NCBI RefSeq assembly: GCF_900199705.1
Contig: NZ_LT904908.1
Coordinates: 612,530-676,529 of the forward strand
DNA from: Collinsella provencensis
GTDB taxonomy: Bacteria > Actinomycetota > Coriobacteriia > Coriobacteriales > Coriobacteriaceae
Length of the DNA stretch: 64,000 bases
Direction: 5' to 3'
Shown: piece by piece, positions 44,386 through 52,945 of the stretch
Numbering within the stretch: the stretch's first letter is position 1
Layout: every line of letters begins with the position of its first letter
Notes under the pieces: model-generated
What the model was told of the DNA's origin: nothing
The model's database searches: none
What the model saw: only the letters and a program-made list of their open reading frames with translations
Program-made: the position numbers and the translations under genes

Positions 44386-45459
44386 CTACGACACCACCTC
44401 GGCAAGCGCCGCAGCAAGACACCCCGCATCGTGCGCCGCGGGAGAGCCGCCCGCCGTGAAGTCGCGCACCAAAACGCGCGGCACCATAGCCTGGATACGC
44501 TCGAGATCCTCGTCGTTGGCACGAATGGGGCCAAAAGGCGCATCCTTAGCAGCGGCAATTGCGCCAGCGGAAAGCACACCGGAGGCAGCTTCCCCATTGG
44601 ATACATGATCGTTCGCCGAAGCCGCAGCTGCAGCGGCTTTGACAACCGCACACTCCCACGCGCGTTTTTGATACGGATACACAAACTCGGGAGTCTCGGC
44701 GCGATGCACCAAAACGGTATCGATGGCACCTTCGAGCCCATGGCGCAGCAAGGTTTCCACATGGTCCGCAGCGCTCATGCCACTCGTCTCCCCTAGCGAA
44801 TCAATCTTGGGGCACACGAACACGCGCTCCGCGTGCGTGGCAAACAGCGCCTCGCGGATGCCGTCGACCAGCACGTTGGGGATGATGGAGGTAAACAGGG
44901 ACCCCGGGCCGAGCACAACCAGATCTGCGGTCATGATGGCATCGGCAGCGGCCTGGTTCACCTCGGCGTTTTGCGGCTCGAGCCACACCTCGGAAAAGGT
45001 GTTTGAACCATAGGAAATCTGGGCCTGCCCGTGCACGATCGCGCCATAGTGCGTGCGACCCGAAAGGCTCACGAGCTCCAACGTGGACGGATGCACATGC
45101 CCGATACAACCGAGAAGCTCCTCGCACATGCGAATGGCGTCGGTAAACGAGCCGCCCTCCTTGGCGAGCGCGACGAGCAGCAAATTGCCCAGCGCGTGGT
45201 CGTCGATGGAGGGAAACCGGTGTGCAAAGGCACGGGCGAGCGGAGCTTCGGGATCGGCCGCAAGTGCCGAAAGGCATTTTCGAATATCCCCTGGTGGAAC
45301 CACATGTTCACGCTCGCGCAGCAAACCCGTCGAACCGCCATCGTCTGCCATGGCGACCACGGAATCGATATGCGCCCCCATGAGACGCAAGGCATTGATG
45401 AGCTTGGGCTGTCCGGTTCCTCCCCCGATGGAAACCGCGCGGATCTGACGGGCGCACAT
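44386..45459 (-). CDS. yvcK: YvcK/CofD-like gluconeogenesis factor
   Basis: 357 aa. IGGGTGQPKLINAL at the N-terminus, MADDGGSTGLLRE, and GPGSLFTSIIPNVLV. It binds UDP-sugars in B. subtilis and is needed on gluconeogenic carbon sources and for cell-wall balance. Start 45459 (MCARQIRAVSIGGG). The stop abuts whiA. An Ala-rich insert at about 275-305 is longer than usual. Confidence 0.93.
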   Translation of the reverse strand: MCARQIRAVSIGGGTGQPKLINALRLMGAHIDSVVAMADDGGSTGLLREREHVVPPGDIRKCLSALAADPEAPLARAFAHRFPSIDDHALGNLLLVALAKEGGSFTDAIRMCEELLGCIGHVHPSTLELVSLSGRTHYGAIVHGQAQISYGSNTFSEVWLEPQNAEVNQAAADAIMTADLVVLGPGSLFTSIIPNVLVDGIREALFATHAERVFVCPKIDSLGETSGMSAADHVETLLRHGLEGAIDTVLVHRAETPEFVYPYQKRAWECAVVKAAAAAASANDHVSNGEAASGVLSAGAIAAAKDAPFGPIRANDEDLERIQAMVPRVLVRDFTAGGSPAAHDAGCLAAALAEVVS

Positions 45460-45464
45460 GACAC

Positions 45465-46385
45465 TTAACCTCGGACGTTTGCCTTGGCAAGATCGCGATG
45501 CGAAATGCCCACGTGATATTGCTGACGCTCGAGGTAGCGAACGGTTGCCTCTGCGATGGCAACGCTGCGGTGCTGGCCGCCCGTGCAACCAATCGCGATG
45601 GAGAGCTGCGGCTTACCCTCGGCGATATAGCCGGGCATCACCGCGTCGAGCAAACGGAACCATGCGTCGAGAAATTCCTGCGTTTTGGGATTATCGATTA
45701 CGAAATCGGCCACCTTTTTATCGAGGCCGGTCATGGTGCGCATCTCGGGATCGTAGAAGGGGTTGGGCAGGAAACGCACGTCAATCATCAAGTCGGCCTC
45801 CACGGGCAAACCGTGCTTGAAGCCGAAGGAGAATACGTTCACGTCCATGAGCTGCTGATCGGTCAGCTCGGAGAAAGCCGCTTGCAGGCGTTTGCGCAGC
45901 GTCGTGGTGCGCATGCGACTTGTGTCGATCACCATATCGGCGCGATCGCGGATGTCGGACAGCGCCATGCGCTCACGCTGAATGGCATCTGCCGTGGTAT
46001 CGCCGCGTTTGGCAAGCGGATGGCGACGGCGATTCTCGCTGTAGCGGCGGATGAGCACCTCGTCGCTCGCCTCGAGAAATACGATTTTGCATGAGAGCTC
46101 GTGTTGGGCGAGTGCGTCAATGGTGTCGAGCAGTTCGTCGAACAGACCTTGCGAACGCAGGTCGCTCGTCACACACAGGTGGCGACCCACGCCCGAGTTG
46201 ATGCCCACGATTTGCGCGAGCTGCAGGATAAGGCTTGGTGGAAGATTGTCGATGCAGTAGTACCCCATGTCCTCGAACACGTGCATCGCCTGCGTACGGC
46301 CCGAACCGGACATACCGGTAATGATTACGATGTCGGGTACGCGATCGGCGAGTTCGGCCGAGGTGATGCTGTTGGGTTCTGCCAT
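45465..46385 (-). CDS. rapZ: RNase adapter / nucleotide-binding protein RapZ (YvcJ)
   Basis: 306 aa. P-loop GMSGSGRTQA, then DMGYYCIDNLPPSLI, and the C-terminal CTGGQHRSVAIAE. It binds small molecules or nucleotides and, in enterobacteria, steers RNase E. First of rapZ-yvcK-whiA. Confidence 0.95.
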   Translation of the reverse strand: MAEPNSITSAELADRVPDIVIITGMSGSGRTQAMHVFEDMGYYCIDNLPPSLILQLAQIVGINSGVGRHLCVTSDLRSQGLFDELLDTIDALAQHELSCKIVFLEASDEVLIRRYSENRRRHPLAKRGDTTADAIQRERMALSDIRDRADMVIDTSRMRTTTLRKRLQAAFSELTDQQLMDVNVFSFGFKHGLPVEADLMIDVRFLPNPFYDPEMRTMTGLDKKVADFVIDNPKTQEFLDAWFRLLDAVMPGYIAEGKPQLSIAIGCTGGQHRSVAIAEATVRYLERQQYHVGISHRDLAKANVRG

Positions 46386-46445
46386 GAAAAGCCTCCGAGG
46401 GTGGGTTGCACTTCAAGTATACCCACACGACGGTCAGCGACGCTC

Positions 46446-46729
46446 GCGCACCCATGTTTCATCCGGCGCTCGGGCAGTCCTGCTCACGACGAAGGCCCCA
46501 CTGGGGCCTTCTGTTCGTGCGGAACTCGCGGCGGACGAAACATGGGTGCGCTTCTGAAGCCTTTCGAGATACATGTCGACGAGCAGACATATCCCCTCGG
46601 GCGATTTCTCGAAGAGCTGAGCCCGAGGGGATATGTCTGTCAATGCGGTTACCTATGCCCTCTCGCCATTGCCTATGGATTACTGCACTCTGAGGCGTTC
46701 AAAACGCAGGAAAGCATAGGCAACGGCAG
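46446..46729. repeat. Composite palindromic element, copy 1
   Basis: Three parts. A large hairpin at 46446-46551 has 15-bp arms GCGCACCCATGTTTC / GAAACATGGGTGCGC around GAAGGCCCCACTGGGGCCTTC. A second hairpin at 46585-46638 has 18-bp arms AGACATATCCCCTCGGGC and complement. A third block at about 46646-46729 runs GCGGTTACCTATG ... GCATAGGCAACGGC. A related element lies inverted at 53.7-54.1 kb. It fills the whole gap between rapZ and the next gene. Confidence 0.85.
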
Positions 46730-46748
46730 GGTTGCAGAGAGAGGAGCG

Positions 46749-47108
46749 TTACTTCTGATCCTGTGCAACATGGGACGAGGCGATGGTGCCGGTGATGAGG
46801 CCCATAACGATCATGCAGGTAATGGTTGCAAGCAGCGCAACCAGCGGAAGCGGATTGCCCGCAAGCGCAGAGAACACACCGCCCTGAATGCCAAAACCGG
46901 GATCGAGCGCGAGCGCCATCATACCTGCCTGGCAGGTTTCCTCAAGCATGGGGATGATGCCGAAAACGCCGAGCACACCACCGAGACAGAAGAAGGCAAT
47001 CAGACACGGAATGGGGTTCTCCATCTTGGCAACCATGAAAACGAGCTGAGCCAGGGCGCAGAACGCTCCTCCCAGCAAAAAGGCGAGAACAAACGTCACG
47101 ACAACCAA
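46749..47108 (-). CDS. SpoVAE-like membrane protein
   Basis: 119 aa, mostly hydrophobic with about four membrane segments. FVLAFLLGGAFCALAQLVF matches the N-terminal signature of SpoVA membrane proteins (FLFGGLIC.IGQL), followed by GVFGIIPMLEETC. In spore formers SpoVAC and SpoVAEb form the channel for dipicolinic acid. There is no sign of sporulation genes here, so another small molecule is likely. It lies 3 bases after the SpoVAC-like gene. Confidence 0.75.
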   Translation of the reverse strand: MVVVTFVLAFLLGGAFCALAQLVFMVAKMENPIPCLIAFFCLGGVLGVFGIIPMLEETCQAGMMALALDPGFGIQGGVFSALAGNPLPLVALLATITCMIVMGLITGTIASSHVAQDQK

Positions 47109-47111
47109 CTC

Positions 47112-47525
47112 CTAAGCAAAGATTCCGACACCAAGGGCGGTGCAGGCGAAAACAAACACGAGCGAGAAGCCAAAGCCACAACCAAACAGGAGCAGCATGA
47201 CCTTGAGTGCAGCGGCAATGGCACCACCCAGGGACGCACCGTGGGCGCGCGCATCACACATCACTCCGGTGAGAGCAGGAACAAGGCCGATGAAGGGAAG
47301 GTTCGCGCCCATGCCGCCAAAATCGGCGATCTTTGCGTAAACGCCGGAAAGCGTCAGCACGATGGTGATGGCGCCGGCGATCACCAGCGCGATGGCACCG
47401 CGCAGCGAAAGGGGCAGCTCGGGCGGAAGCACCGCACCAAGTGCCGCCATGATGACCTGAATCGCCAGGCAGATCAGTCCGCCTGTGAGAAATGCACGAA
47501 CAACAGATGAGAACTTGGAGTTCAT
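47112..47525 (-). CDS. SpoVAC-like membrane protein
   Basis: 137 aa. VRAFLTGGLICLAIQVIMAA, then LTLSGVYAKIADFGGMGANLP and GASLGGAIAAALKVML line up with SpoVAC of Bacillus (FLFGGLICTIGQ ... GVYDKIGQFAGAGSAVP ... GVATNMFKLAG). Start 47525 (MNSKFSS). It follows the buk gene by about 90 bases on the same strand. Confidence 0.8.
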   Translation of the reverse strand: MNSKFSSVVRAFLTGGLICLAIQVIMAALGAVLPPELPLSLRGAIALVIAGAITIVLTLSGVYAKIADFGGMGANLPFIGLVPALTGVMCDARAHGASLGGAIAAALKVMLLLFGCGFGFSLVFVFACTALGVGIFA

Positions 47526-47618
47526 AGAAACCACCTTTGATGATGGGACATTGATACAAGGCGCACCGATCGCGAACACACGCACGACACGAGCGCGCAG
47601 GATTAGCCGGGACGCAAA

Positions 47619-48734
47619 CTAGCAGCTAAAACCATTCCAGGCGGGTTCGCCCGTATACGTACGAGCCTCTTCCTCGCCATCAAGCACACGGCGGGCACCT
47701 GCGGCCATGGCCTCAAGCTCAAACTCCCCCGGATAGGCAGCTACCGGGGCGATCCAAGAACAGCGCTGTTCAATCGTCTTGACGAGACCCTTGTCGTGGA
47801 CAATACCGCCACCCAGCAAAATGCCGTCGACCTCACCCGAGAGCACGCACGCCATAGCGCCGATCCATTTGCAGATCTGATACGACATGGCATCCCAGGC
47901 ACGTTGGGCGGAAGCGTCACCCGAGGCTGCAGCTGCGGTAACGGCACGGGCGTCGGACGTGTCGCACAGACTCACGAAGCCGCCGTGCTTGAGTGCAAGC
48001 GCTCGGACATCCTGAACGGAATGCCCTGCCTCGAGATAATCGAGCACCTCGGTCACAGGAAGCGAACCGCACCGCGTCGGGGTCATGGGGCCTTCTCCAC
48101 CCACGATGTCATTGCCGTCAATCATGTGTCCATGGCTGTGTGCGGAGATGGAGATGCCCCCACCGATGTGGCACACGACAAAGTTGCACTCGTCATAGCG
48201 CTTCCCCATCGAGGCTGCGTGACGAATGGCGGTCTCCTTGAGATTGAGCGCATGCAGGTGCACATGGCGATACACGCCGTCGATACCCGTCATGCGAGCT
48301 TCGTCACACAGCTCATCGGTGTCGGGCGGGTTCACCACAAAGGACGGCTTGCCGCCGGCCTCAGATGCAAACTCGTGCGCGAGCTGACTTCCCAACTGGG
48401 CGGGATGCTGCACCCCGTTTGCACCGCGGCGAGCGTGGTCGAGCAATACGTCGCCAATCTCGTATGTACCTCCCTGGAGCGGAAGCAGACCGCCGCCGCG
48501 CCCCACGAACGCGTCAACACTCGAAAGGTCAACACCGTTCTCGGCAAGAGCCGCAAGGATAGTTGCGCGACGATACGGCAACTGCTCGGAAATACCCGCG
48601 AACTGTGCGAGTTCCTCGGCATCGTGATCGACCGTCTTTTCAAACACGGAACGCTCGCCCTCGAACAGGCCGATCTTGGTGGAAGTGGAGCCGGGGTTGA
48701 TAACGAGAACCCTCCAAGGTTGCTTTTCAGCCAT
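47619..48734 (-). CDS. buk: Butyrate (branched-chain) kinase family protein
   Basis: 371 aa, acetate/butyrate kinase superfamily. VLVINPGSTSTKIGLFEGER at the start, GRGGGLLPLQGGTYEI, CHIGGGISISAHSHGHMID and GGIVHDKGLV. It makes ATP from an acyl phosphate, or the reverse. The length and GRGG.L.P.GGTY motif are those of Buk, not AckA. It lies 3 bases after the phosphotransacylase gene, as in ptb-buk operons. Confidence 0.93.
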   Translation of the reverse strand: MAEKQPWRVLVINPGSTSTKIGLFEGERSVFEKTVDHDAEELAQFAGISEQLPYRRATILAALAENGVDLSSVDAFVGRGGGLLPLQGGTYEIGDVLLDHARRGANGVQHPAQLGSQLAHEFASEAGGKPSFVVNPPDTDELCDEARMTGIDGVYRHVHLHALNLKETAIRHAASMGKRYDECNFVVCHIGGGISISAHSHGHMIDGNDIVGGEGPMTPTRCGSLPVTEVLDYLEAGHSVQDVRALALKHGGFVSLCDTSDARAVTAAAASGDASAQRAWDAMSYQICKWIGAMACVLSGEVDGILLGGGIVHDKGLVKTIEQRCSWIAPVAAYPGEFELEAMAAGARRVLDGEEEARTYTGEPAWNGFSC

Positions 48735-48737
48735 GTC

Positions 48738-49748
48738 TTACGCCTCCCCCTTCAACACTGCGGCACGCACGCAGCTCATAATCACGTTGCCGACAATTTC
48801 GGACACTCCGGCGGAACGAGAGCAATCGCACACGATTTTCTTGAAGCCCTGGAGCATAGGACCGTAGGCATCGGCATGGGCAAACTGCTGAACGAGTTTC
48901 ACGCCGACATTTCCCACGTTGAGATCGGGCCAGATTACGATATTGGCGCGGCCGGCCACCTCGGAATCACGGGGCACCTTGCGTGCAGCCGTGCGGGGAT
49001 TGATGGCGGAATCAAACTGGAACTCGCCATCGATCTTGAGATCCGGACGGCGCTCGTTTGCGATGTCGCGCGCGGCAATCACCTTGTCCACAAGCTCGCC
49101 GGTCGCGCTGCCGCAGGTGGAATAGGACAGCAGGGCGCAGCGGGGATCCCATTGGGTGAGCGCCGCAACGGTTTCGCAGGCGGAAATGGCGATGGACGCA
49201 AGCTGGGAGGCGTCGGGGTTGGCGCACACGGCAGAATCGCCAAATCCGAGCAGGTTGCCCTCGCTTCCCTCGTATCCGGGGATGTCGAAGATGCCCACGG
49301 AGCTTACGGTGTCGATGCCGTCCGCAAGACCGATAATGGTCTGACCGGCAAGAATCACGTCTCCAGTAGAACAGGAGATACCGGCAAAAGTGATGTCGAC
49401 GTCTCCCAAGGCTTGCAGGATGAACGCGTGCTCCATGGGACGCACAAGACGACGGGCGACGCCCTTTGCCTTAAAAGGGCAATCGGGCAAGGCAAGATAG
49501 CGCTCGGCAAGAGCGGCGTTCGCTACCTCGTCAGTGATGTCTGCGATTTCGATACCGTCAAGACTGATGCCGCGCTCGGATGCCAGGGAGCGAAGCTCTT
49601 CGCCGTTACCCACCAGCACACAGTCGGCAATACCCTGCTCGGTGAGCTCTGCAACGGCGCGCATCATGGTCTCGTCATCGCCCTCGGGGAATGCGACCTT
49701 CATGCGCGCGGCGCAGGCGCGCTCACGCAGTTGGTCCATCAAACTCAT
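48738..49748 (-). CDS. Phosphate acetyl/butyryltransferase
   Basis: 336 aa of the Pta/Ptb family. VAFPEGDDETMMRAVAELTE, FQFDSAINPRTAARKVPRDS and VAGRANIVIWPDLNVGN (the phosphotransacetylase C-terminal signature). It moves an acyl group between CoA and phosphate. Chain-length preference cannot be read; pairing with Buk suggests more than two carbons. Confidence 0.9.
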   Translation of the reverse strand: MSLMDQLRERACAARMKVAFPEGDDETMMRAVAELTEQGIADCVLVGNGEELRSLASERGISLDGIEIADITDEVANAALAERYLALPDCPFKAKGVARRLVRPMEHAFILQALGDVDITFAGISCSTGDVILAGQTIIGLADGIDTVSSVGIFDIPGYEGSEGNLLGFGDSAVCANPDASQLASIAISACETVAALTQWDPRCALLSYSTCGSATGELVDKVIAARDIANERRPDLKIDGEFQFDSAINPRTAARKVPRDSEVAGRANIVIWPDLNVGNVGVKLVQQFAHADAYGPMLQGFKKIVCDCSRSAGVSEIVGNVIMSCVRAAVLKGEA

Positions 49749-49753
49749 GAGCG

Positions 49754-49993
49754 TTACCCCTCGATTTCCTCGGCAACGCGCTCGACGAGCTCACCAATGG
49801 TCTGCATTTTCATGACCTCGTGGATGGTCACTTCGGCATCAAGCTCGTTTTCAATGGTGGACGTAAGCGCGATCATCTTCATCGAGCCCTTGCCGAGCTC
49901 GTCGAACGTGGTGTCCGCCGTGATCTCGCCCTCATAGCCGTATGCCACCTTGGCAAAACCAGCAACCTGCTCAAAAAGCTCCTGATTGCTCAT
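49754..49993 (-). CDS. Dedicated acyl carrier protein
   Basis: 79 aa, acidic, four-helix ACP type. The phosphopantetheine Ser is in DELGKGSMKMIALTSTIENE, where the usual D-S-L has become G-S-M. The C-terminal helix EVMKMQTIGELVERV fits ACPs. It is not next to fatty acid synthesis genes, so it is a specialised carrier. A PPTase is encoded 3 kb upstream. Confidence 0.88.
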   Translation of the reverse strand: MSNQELFEQVAGFAKVAYGYEGEITADTTFDELGKGSMKMIALTSTIENELDAEVTIHEVMKMQTIGELVERVAEEIEG

Positions 49994-50067
49994 GGAAGAT
50001 TCCTTTCATAGAACGGGCGGAACAACAGGCGTTCCGCCCCGTGCAATACAAATAGATGGATGTGGGC

Positions 50068-50149
50068 ACTCGGAGACACAGGGGCGTCCGCACTCCAAGA
50101 CGTGAAGGCGCCCGCAAACTCGGAGGCACAGGGGCGCCCGCACTCGAAG
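50068..50149. repeat. 32-bp direct repeat between DUF35 and ACP genes
   Basis: ACTCGGAGACACAGGGGCG... (50068-50099) and ACTCGGAGGCACAGGGGCG... (50118-50149), a period of 50 bases with about four mismatches. They are in the 159-base gap between the DUF35 and ACP genes. Confidence 0.75.
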
Positions 50150-50152
50150 CTG

Positions 50153-50620
50153 CTAGGCCTCGACGGCCTCATCAAGCTCGAAGCACAGCTCGGACCACTC
50201 AACGGTCTCGGGTTCGCCCGGCTTCACCACGGAAACGCGCTGTATGGGCTTTGCATGCACGCCAATCTTCTCGCCCGCATGCAAACGCTCCTGTAGGTTC
50301 TTGACGACCTTCTTTTTGCCGCAGAAGACAACGAAGGTGTACACGGGGCCCTCATCAAGCTCAACGGCACCGTAGCCGTAGGGACCAACCTCTTTCAGAT
50401 ACGGCTTGTCGTTCTGGATTCCGGGGATCACGAAGGAAACGAGGGTGCCATGACCGGAAAGCTCAACCCACTCGGTCTCGTGATAGCCGCAGGTATTGCA
50501 GCCCAAATGCGGCGGAAACTCGATTGCGCCGCACTCGGTGCACTTGCGCCCCAGGTACTTGCCCTCAGCCACGCCGTCGTAGAACTTCTGAACGACGGGC
50601 TCCATATTCTCGAGAAGCAT
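50153..50620 (-). CDS. DUF35 OB-fold / zinc-ribbon protein
   Basis: 155 aa. The zinc ribbon CTECGAIEFPPHLGCNTCG (C-x2-C ... C-x2-C) at about 27-46 is followed by an OB-fold ending with VVKNLQERLHAGEKI. DUF35 proteins partner with thiolase-like enzymes and bring substrates or hold the complex together. The thiolase gene is 35 bases upstream on the same strand. Confidence 0.92.
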   Translation of the reverse strand: MLLENMEPVVQKFYDGVAEGKYLGRKCTECGAIEFPPHLGCNTCGYHETEWVELSGHGTLVSFVIPGIQNDKPYLKEVGPYGYGAVELDEGPVYTFVVFCGKKKVVKNLQERLHAGEKIGVHAKPIQRVSVVKPGEPETVEWSELCFELDEAVEA

Positions 50621-50655
50621 GAATAACCTCCTTGGTTACGTTGATTCGCAATGCG

Positions 50656-51948
50656 CTAGTCGATGGCGCGGATGATCTGGGCACGGACGTTCTGACCGCC
50701 TCCGAAGCCGCGGAGGAACGCCGTCTTGGCGTTGACGTTCGTCTGGGTTGCGCCTGCCTCGCCGCGAAGCTGCTTGACGGCCTCGTACACATCGGCAACG
50801 CCGGAAGCGCCGTGGGCATGGCCGAAGTTGCAGCGGCCACCGTGCGGGTTGATGGGCTTGTCGCCGTCATATGCGGTACGGCCCTCGATGGCGTACTTCC
50901 ATGCCTCGCCGCGCGGGATGAAGCCGCACTCCTCGGCCGCCACAATCTCGGAAGCGAGGAAGAAGTCATTGCAGAGGAACAGATCGATCTCGTCGGGGCT
51001 CACGCCGGTTAAGGCGTAGACTTCGGCGGCGGCATTCTTGGTGCCGTGATACTCGTTCGCGAGCGTCGAGCCCTCAAAAGCAGCGGAGCCCGTGCCGAGG
51101 ACCTCGATGGGCGTGTGGTCGTAGCCGCGGGCGATTGCCAGCTCGGTGGGCATAACCACCACGGCGGCGGCACCGTCGCACTTGGTCTCGAAGCCGGACA
51201 CGCGCAGGTACTGCGTAACCTTGGGATTCATCATGGAAGTGAGGAACTCATCTGCATTCGCCATGCCGTTTGCCTGGGCAACCTGGTCAAAGTCGACGTC
51301 ATAGAACGCCAGCGGGTTCTTCACGGCCGCACGACGCAGGCTCTTGGAAAGCGCGTTCAGGGCGTCGTCGATGTTCTCCGCAGAGAGGTCGTAGGTCCAA
51401 CGGTAGTCGTTGATCCAGTTGTCAAAGGAGATACCGAACGCGGAGTCGAGCGGACGACCGTAGGCGCGGTCGTACACCATAGGAATCGAAGGAAGCATTT
51501 CCTCGAGCGGGAAATCGCGACGGAAGCAGCCAGGAGCGCCAATAACGGGCAACGAGGCCGCAAGGTCGACTGCGCCGGAAAGAACGATATCATAGGTGCC
51601 GGAAGCAACTGCCTGGACAGCCTCCTGCAGCGCCACATAACCGGTGCAGCATGCCTCGGAGTGGTGGACGGAGCCGATGCCGCGCACGCCGAACCAGTCG
51701 GCAACTTGCATGTTGGGTGTCAAGGAATCGCCGATCATGAAGGGATTGGCGGCGCCATGATAGAAGTACTGGATGTCACGAGGTTCGAGACCGGCATCTG
51801 CAATAGCCTCAAGCGCGGCGTATCCAAACGCATCACCCTCGGACGTGCCCTTGGTCTCGGGATGATCCTCATAGTTCTTGAACGGCGTGCAGCCCACGCC
51901 AACGATCGACACGCTACGCATGTCCTTGCCAAGCTTAACCACTGACAA
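50656..51948 (-). CDS. Thiolase-like enzyme (SCP2-thiolase/DUF35 partner type)
   Basis: 430 aa of the thiolase superfamily. The nucleophilic Cys is C100 in HHSEACCTGYVALQEAV, the active-site His lies in CNFGHAHGASGV, and FLRGFGGGQNV fills the C-terminal CxG region without a Cys. The lack of the usual second Cys is seen in condensing or non-decarboxylating thiolase-like enzymes paired with DUF35. TTG 51948 follows AAGGATG; ATG 51921 is possible. First gene of the operon, downstream of the 32-bp operator repeats. Confidence 0.88.
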   Translation of the reverse strand: MSVVKLGKDMRSVSIVGVGCTPFKNYEDHPETKGTSEGDAFGYAALEAIADAGLEPRDIQYFYHGAANPFMIGDSLTPNMQVADWFGVRGIGSVHHSEACCTGYVALQEAVQAVASGTYDIVLSGAVDLAASLPVIGAPGCFRRDFPLEEMLPSIPMVYDRAYGRPLDSAFGISFDNWINDYRWTYDLSAENIDDALNALSKSLRRAAVKNPLAFYDVDFDQVAQANGMANADEFLTSMMNPKVTQYLRVSGFETKCDGAAAVVVMPTELAIARGYDHTPIEVLGTGSAAFEGSTLANEYHGTKNAAAEVYALTGVSPDEIDLFLCNDFFLASEIVAAEECGFIPRGEAWKYAIEGRTAYDGDKPINPHGGRCNFGHAHGASGVADVYEAVKQLRGEAGATQTNVNAKTAFLRGFGGGQNVRAQIIRAID

Positions 51949-52303
51949 TCACATCCTTGTTCGAAAGAAAAAGGTGTACACGGATGCATGGGACCGGCTA
52001 TAGCCGATCTCCTTGCAGAACTCGTGAACTGCTGCAGCGGTTCTCTTGAACGTGTCTTTATAATACGGAGCCTTTACTCACAAACGTGAGACTTCTCAGC
52101 AGCAAGCGTTTCCCCTCATGAGACTTCTCAGCAATAAGCGTTTCCCCTCATGAGACGCTTTGAAGTAATTCGATTCATTTCGCAGGTAAACACAATGAAA
52201 AGAAATGCCTTCCCTGCGTTTGTTTGCAGAGAAGGCATTTGTCAGCCTGAAGGGCGCATGTCAACTTGATGCCAGCCACCCGTGAATGCTTGGCAAACGA
52301 GCG
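51949..52303. promoter_or_regulatory. Thiolase operon promoter region with tandem 32-bp repeats
   Basis: Two tandem 32-bp units, 52087-52118 and 52119-52150, each begin TGAGACTTCTCAGCA and end GCGTTTCCCCTCA; a partial third starts at 52151. TGAGA.TCTCA inside each is a perfect 5-bp-arm palindrome. A -10-like TATTAT on the minus strand is near 52068-52073, so the units lie over or next to the -35. They are likely operators of the TetR regulator. A terminator with 11-bp arms (AATGCCTTCCC ... GAAGGCATT, about 52205-52242) ends the tetR side. Confidence 0.7.
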
Positions 52304-52918
52304 TTACTTCCCCTCAAAGTGAAGTGGAGTGGGCTGATGACGCGCCGACCCACCCTCGAGAAAAAACGGAGCATAGAAAAAGCGGTTGAGCGCTGTCGCA
52401 ATCACACGTGGCTCGACCTCGGGCTTTTCTTCCAACCAATATTGAATGAGATTGTTGTGGCCTGCCAGTGCAAAGGACAGATACAGGTCCCACGTCTCTT
52501 CACTGCAGGGCAGCATCTGCAGGCGCCGACGAAAATGCTCATGCATGAAAACGGTTGCCTTGTGCGTGAAGGTCGGGTCGCCATGAGGACCGTTGAGCGC
52601 CACGATCTTGTCGCGATTCTGCTGCATGATCTCCATGCGGCAGACCATCGTGGGGGTCGGATCGAGCTCGGCATCGCTGAATCGCGCCTTGAGCGCCACT
52701 TCATTGATTTCGCCCATATTCTCAAGCAGCTGATCCTCGAAGCGCTTGACCACCGCATCTACGCTTTCAAAATACCGATAGAACGTCGATTTGGACACGT
52801 GAGCCTGACGAACCACATCGATGACCTTGATATTGGGGACATCGGTGTCTTTCATGAGTTCGAATACCGCGTCGATAATCCTTGCTTCCATTTCCTGAGT
52901 ATCGGCGGTTGAGGCCAT
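52304..52918 (-). CDS. TetR family regulator
   Basis: 204 aa. N-terminal helix-turn-helix IKVIDVVRQAHVSKSTFYRY FESVDA (about 28-53) and an all-helical ligand domain with FMHEHFRRRL and LIQYWLEEKPEVEPRVIATA. It sits between the PPTase and the thiolase operon and probably represses the latter through the 32-bp units. The ligand may be the acyl product. Confidence 0.92.
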   Translation of the reverse strand: MASTADTQEMEARIIDAVFELMKDTDVPNIKVIDVVRQAHVSKSTFYRYFESVDAVVKRFEDQLLENMGEINEVALKARFSDAELDPTPTMVCRMEIMQQNRDKIVALNGPHGDPTFTHKATVFMHEHFRRRLQMLPCSEETWDLYLSFALAGHNNLIQYWLEEKPEVEPRVIATALNRFFYAPFFLEGGSARHQPTPLHFEGK

Positions 52919-52945
52919 GCGCGGATCCCTCCTCTGCGTGCAGCA

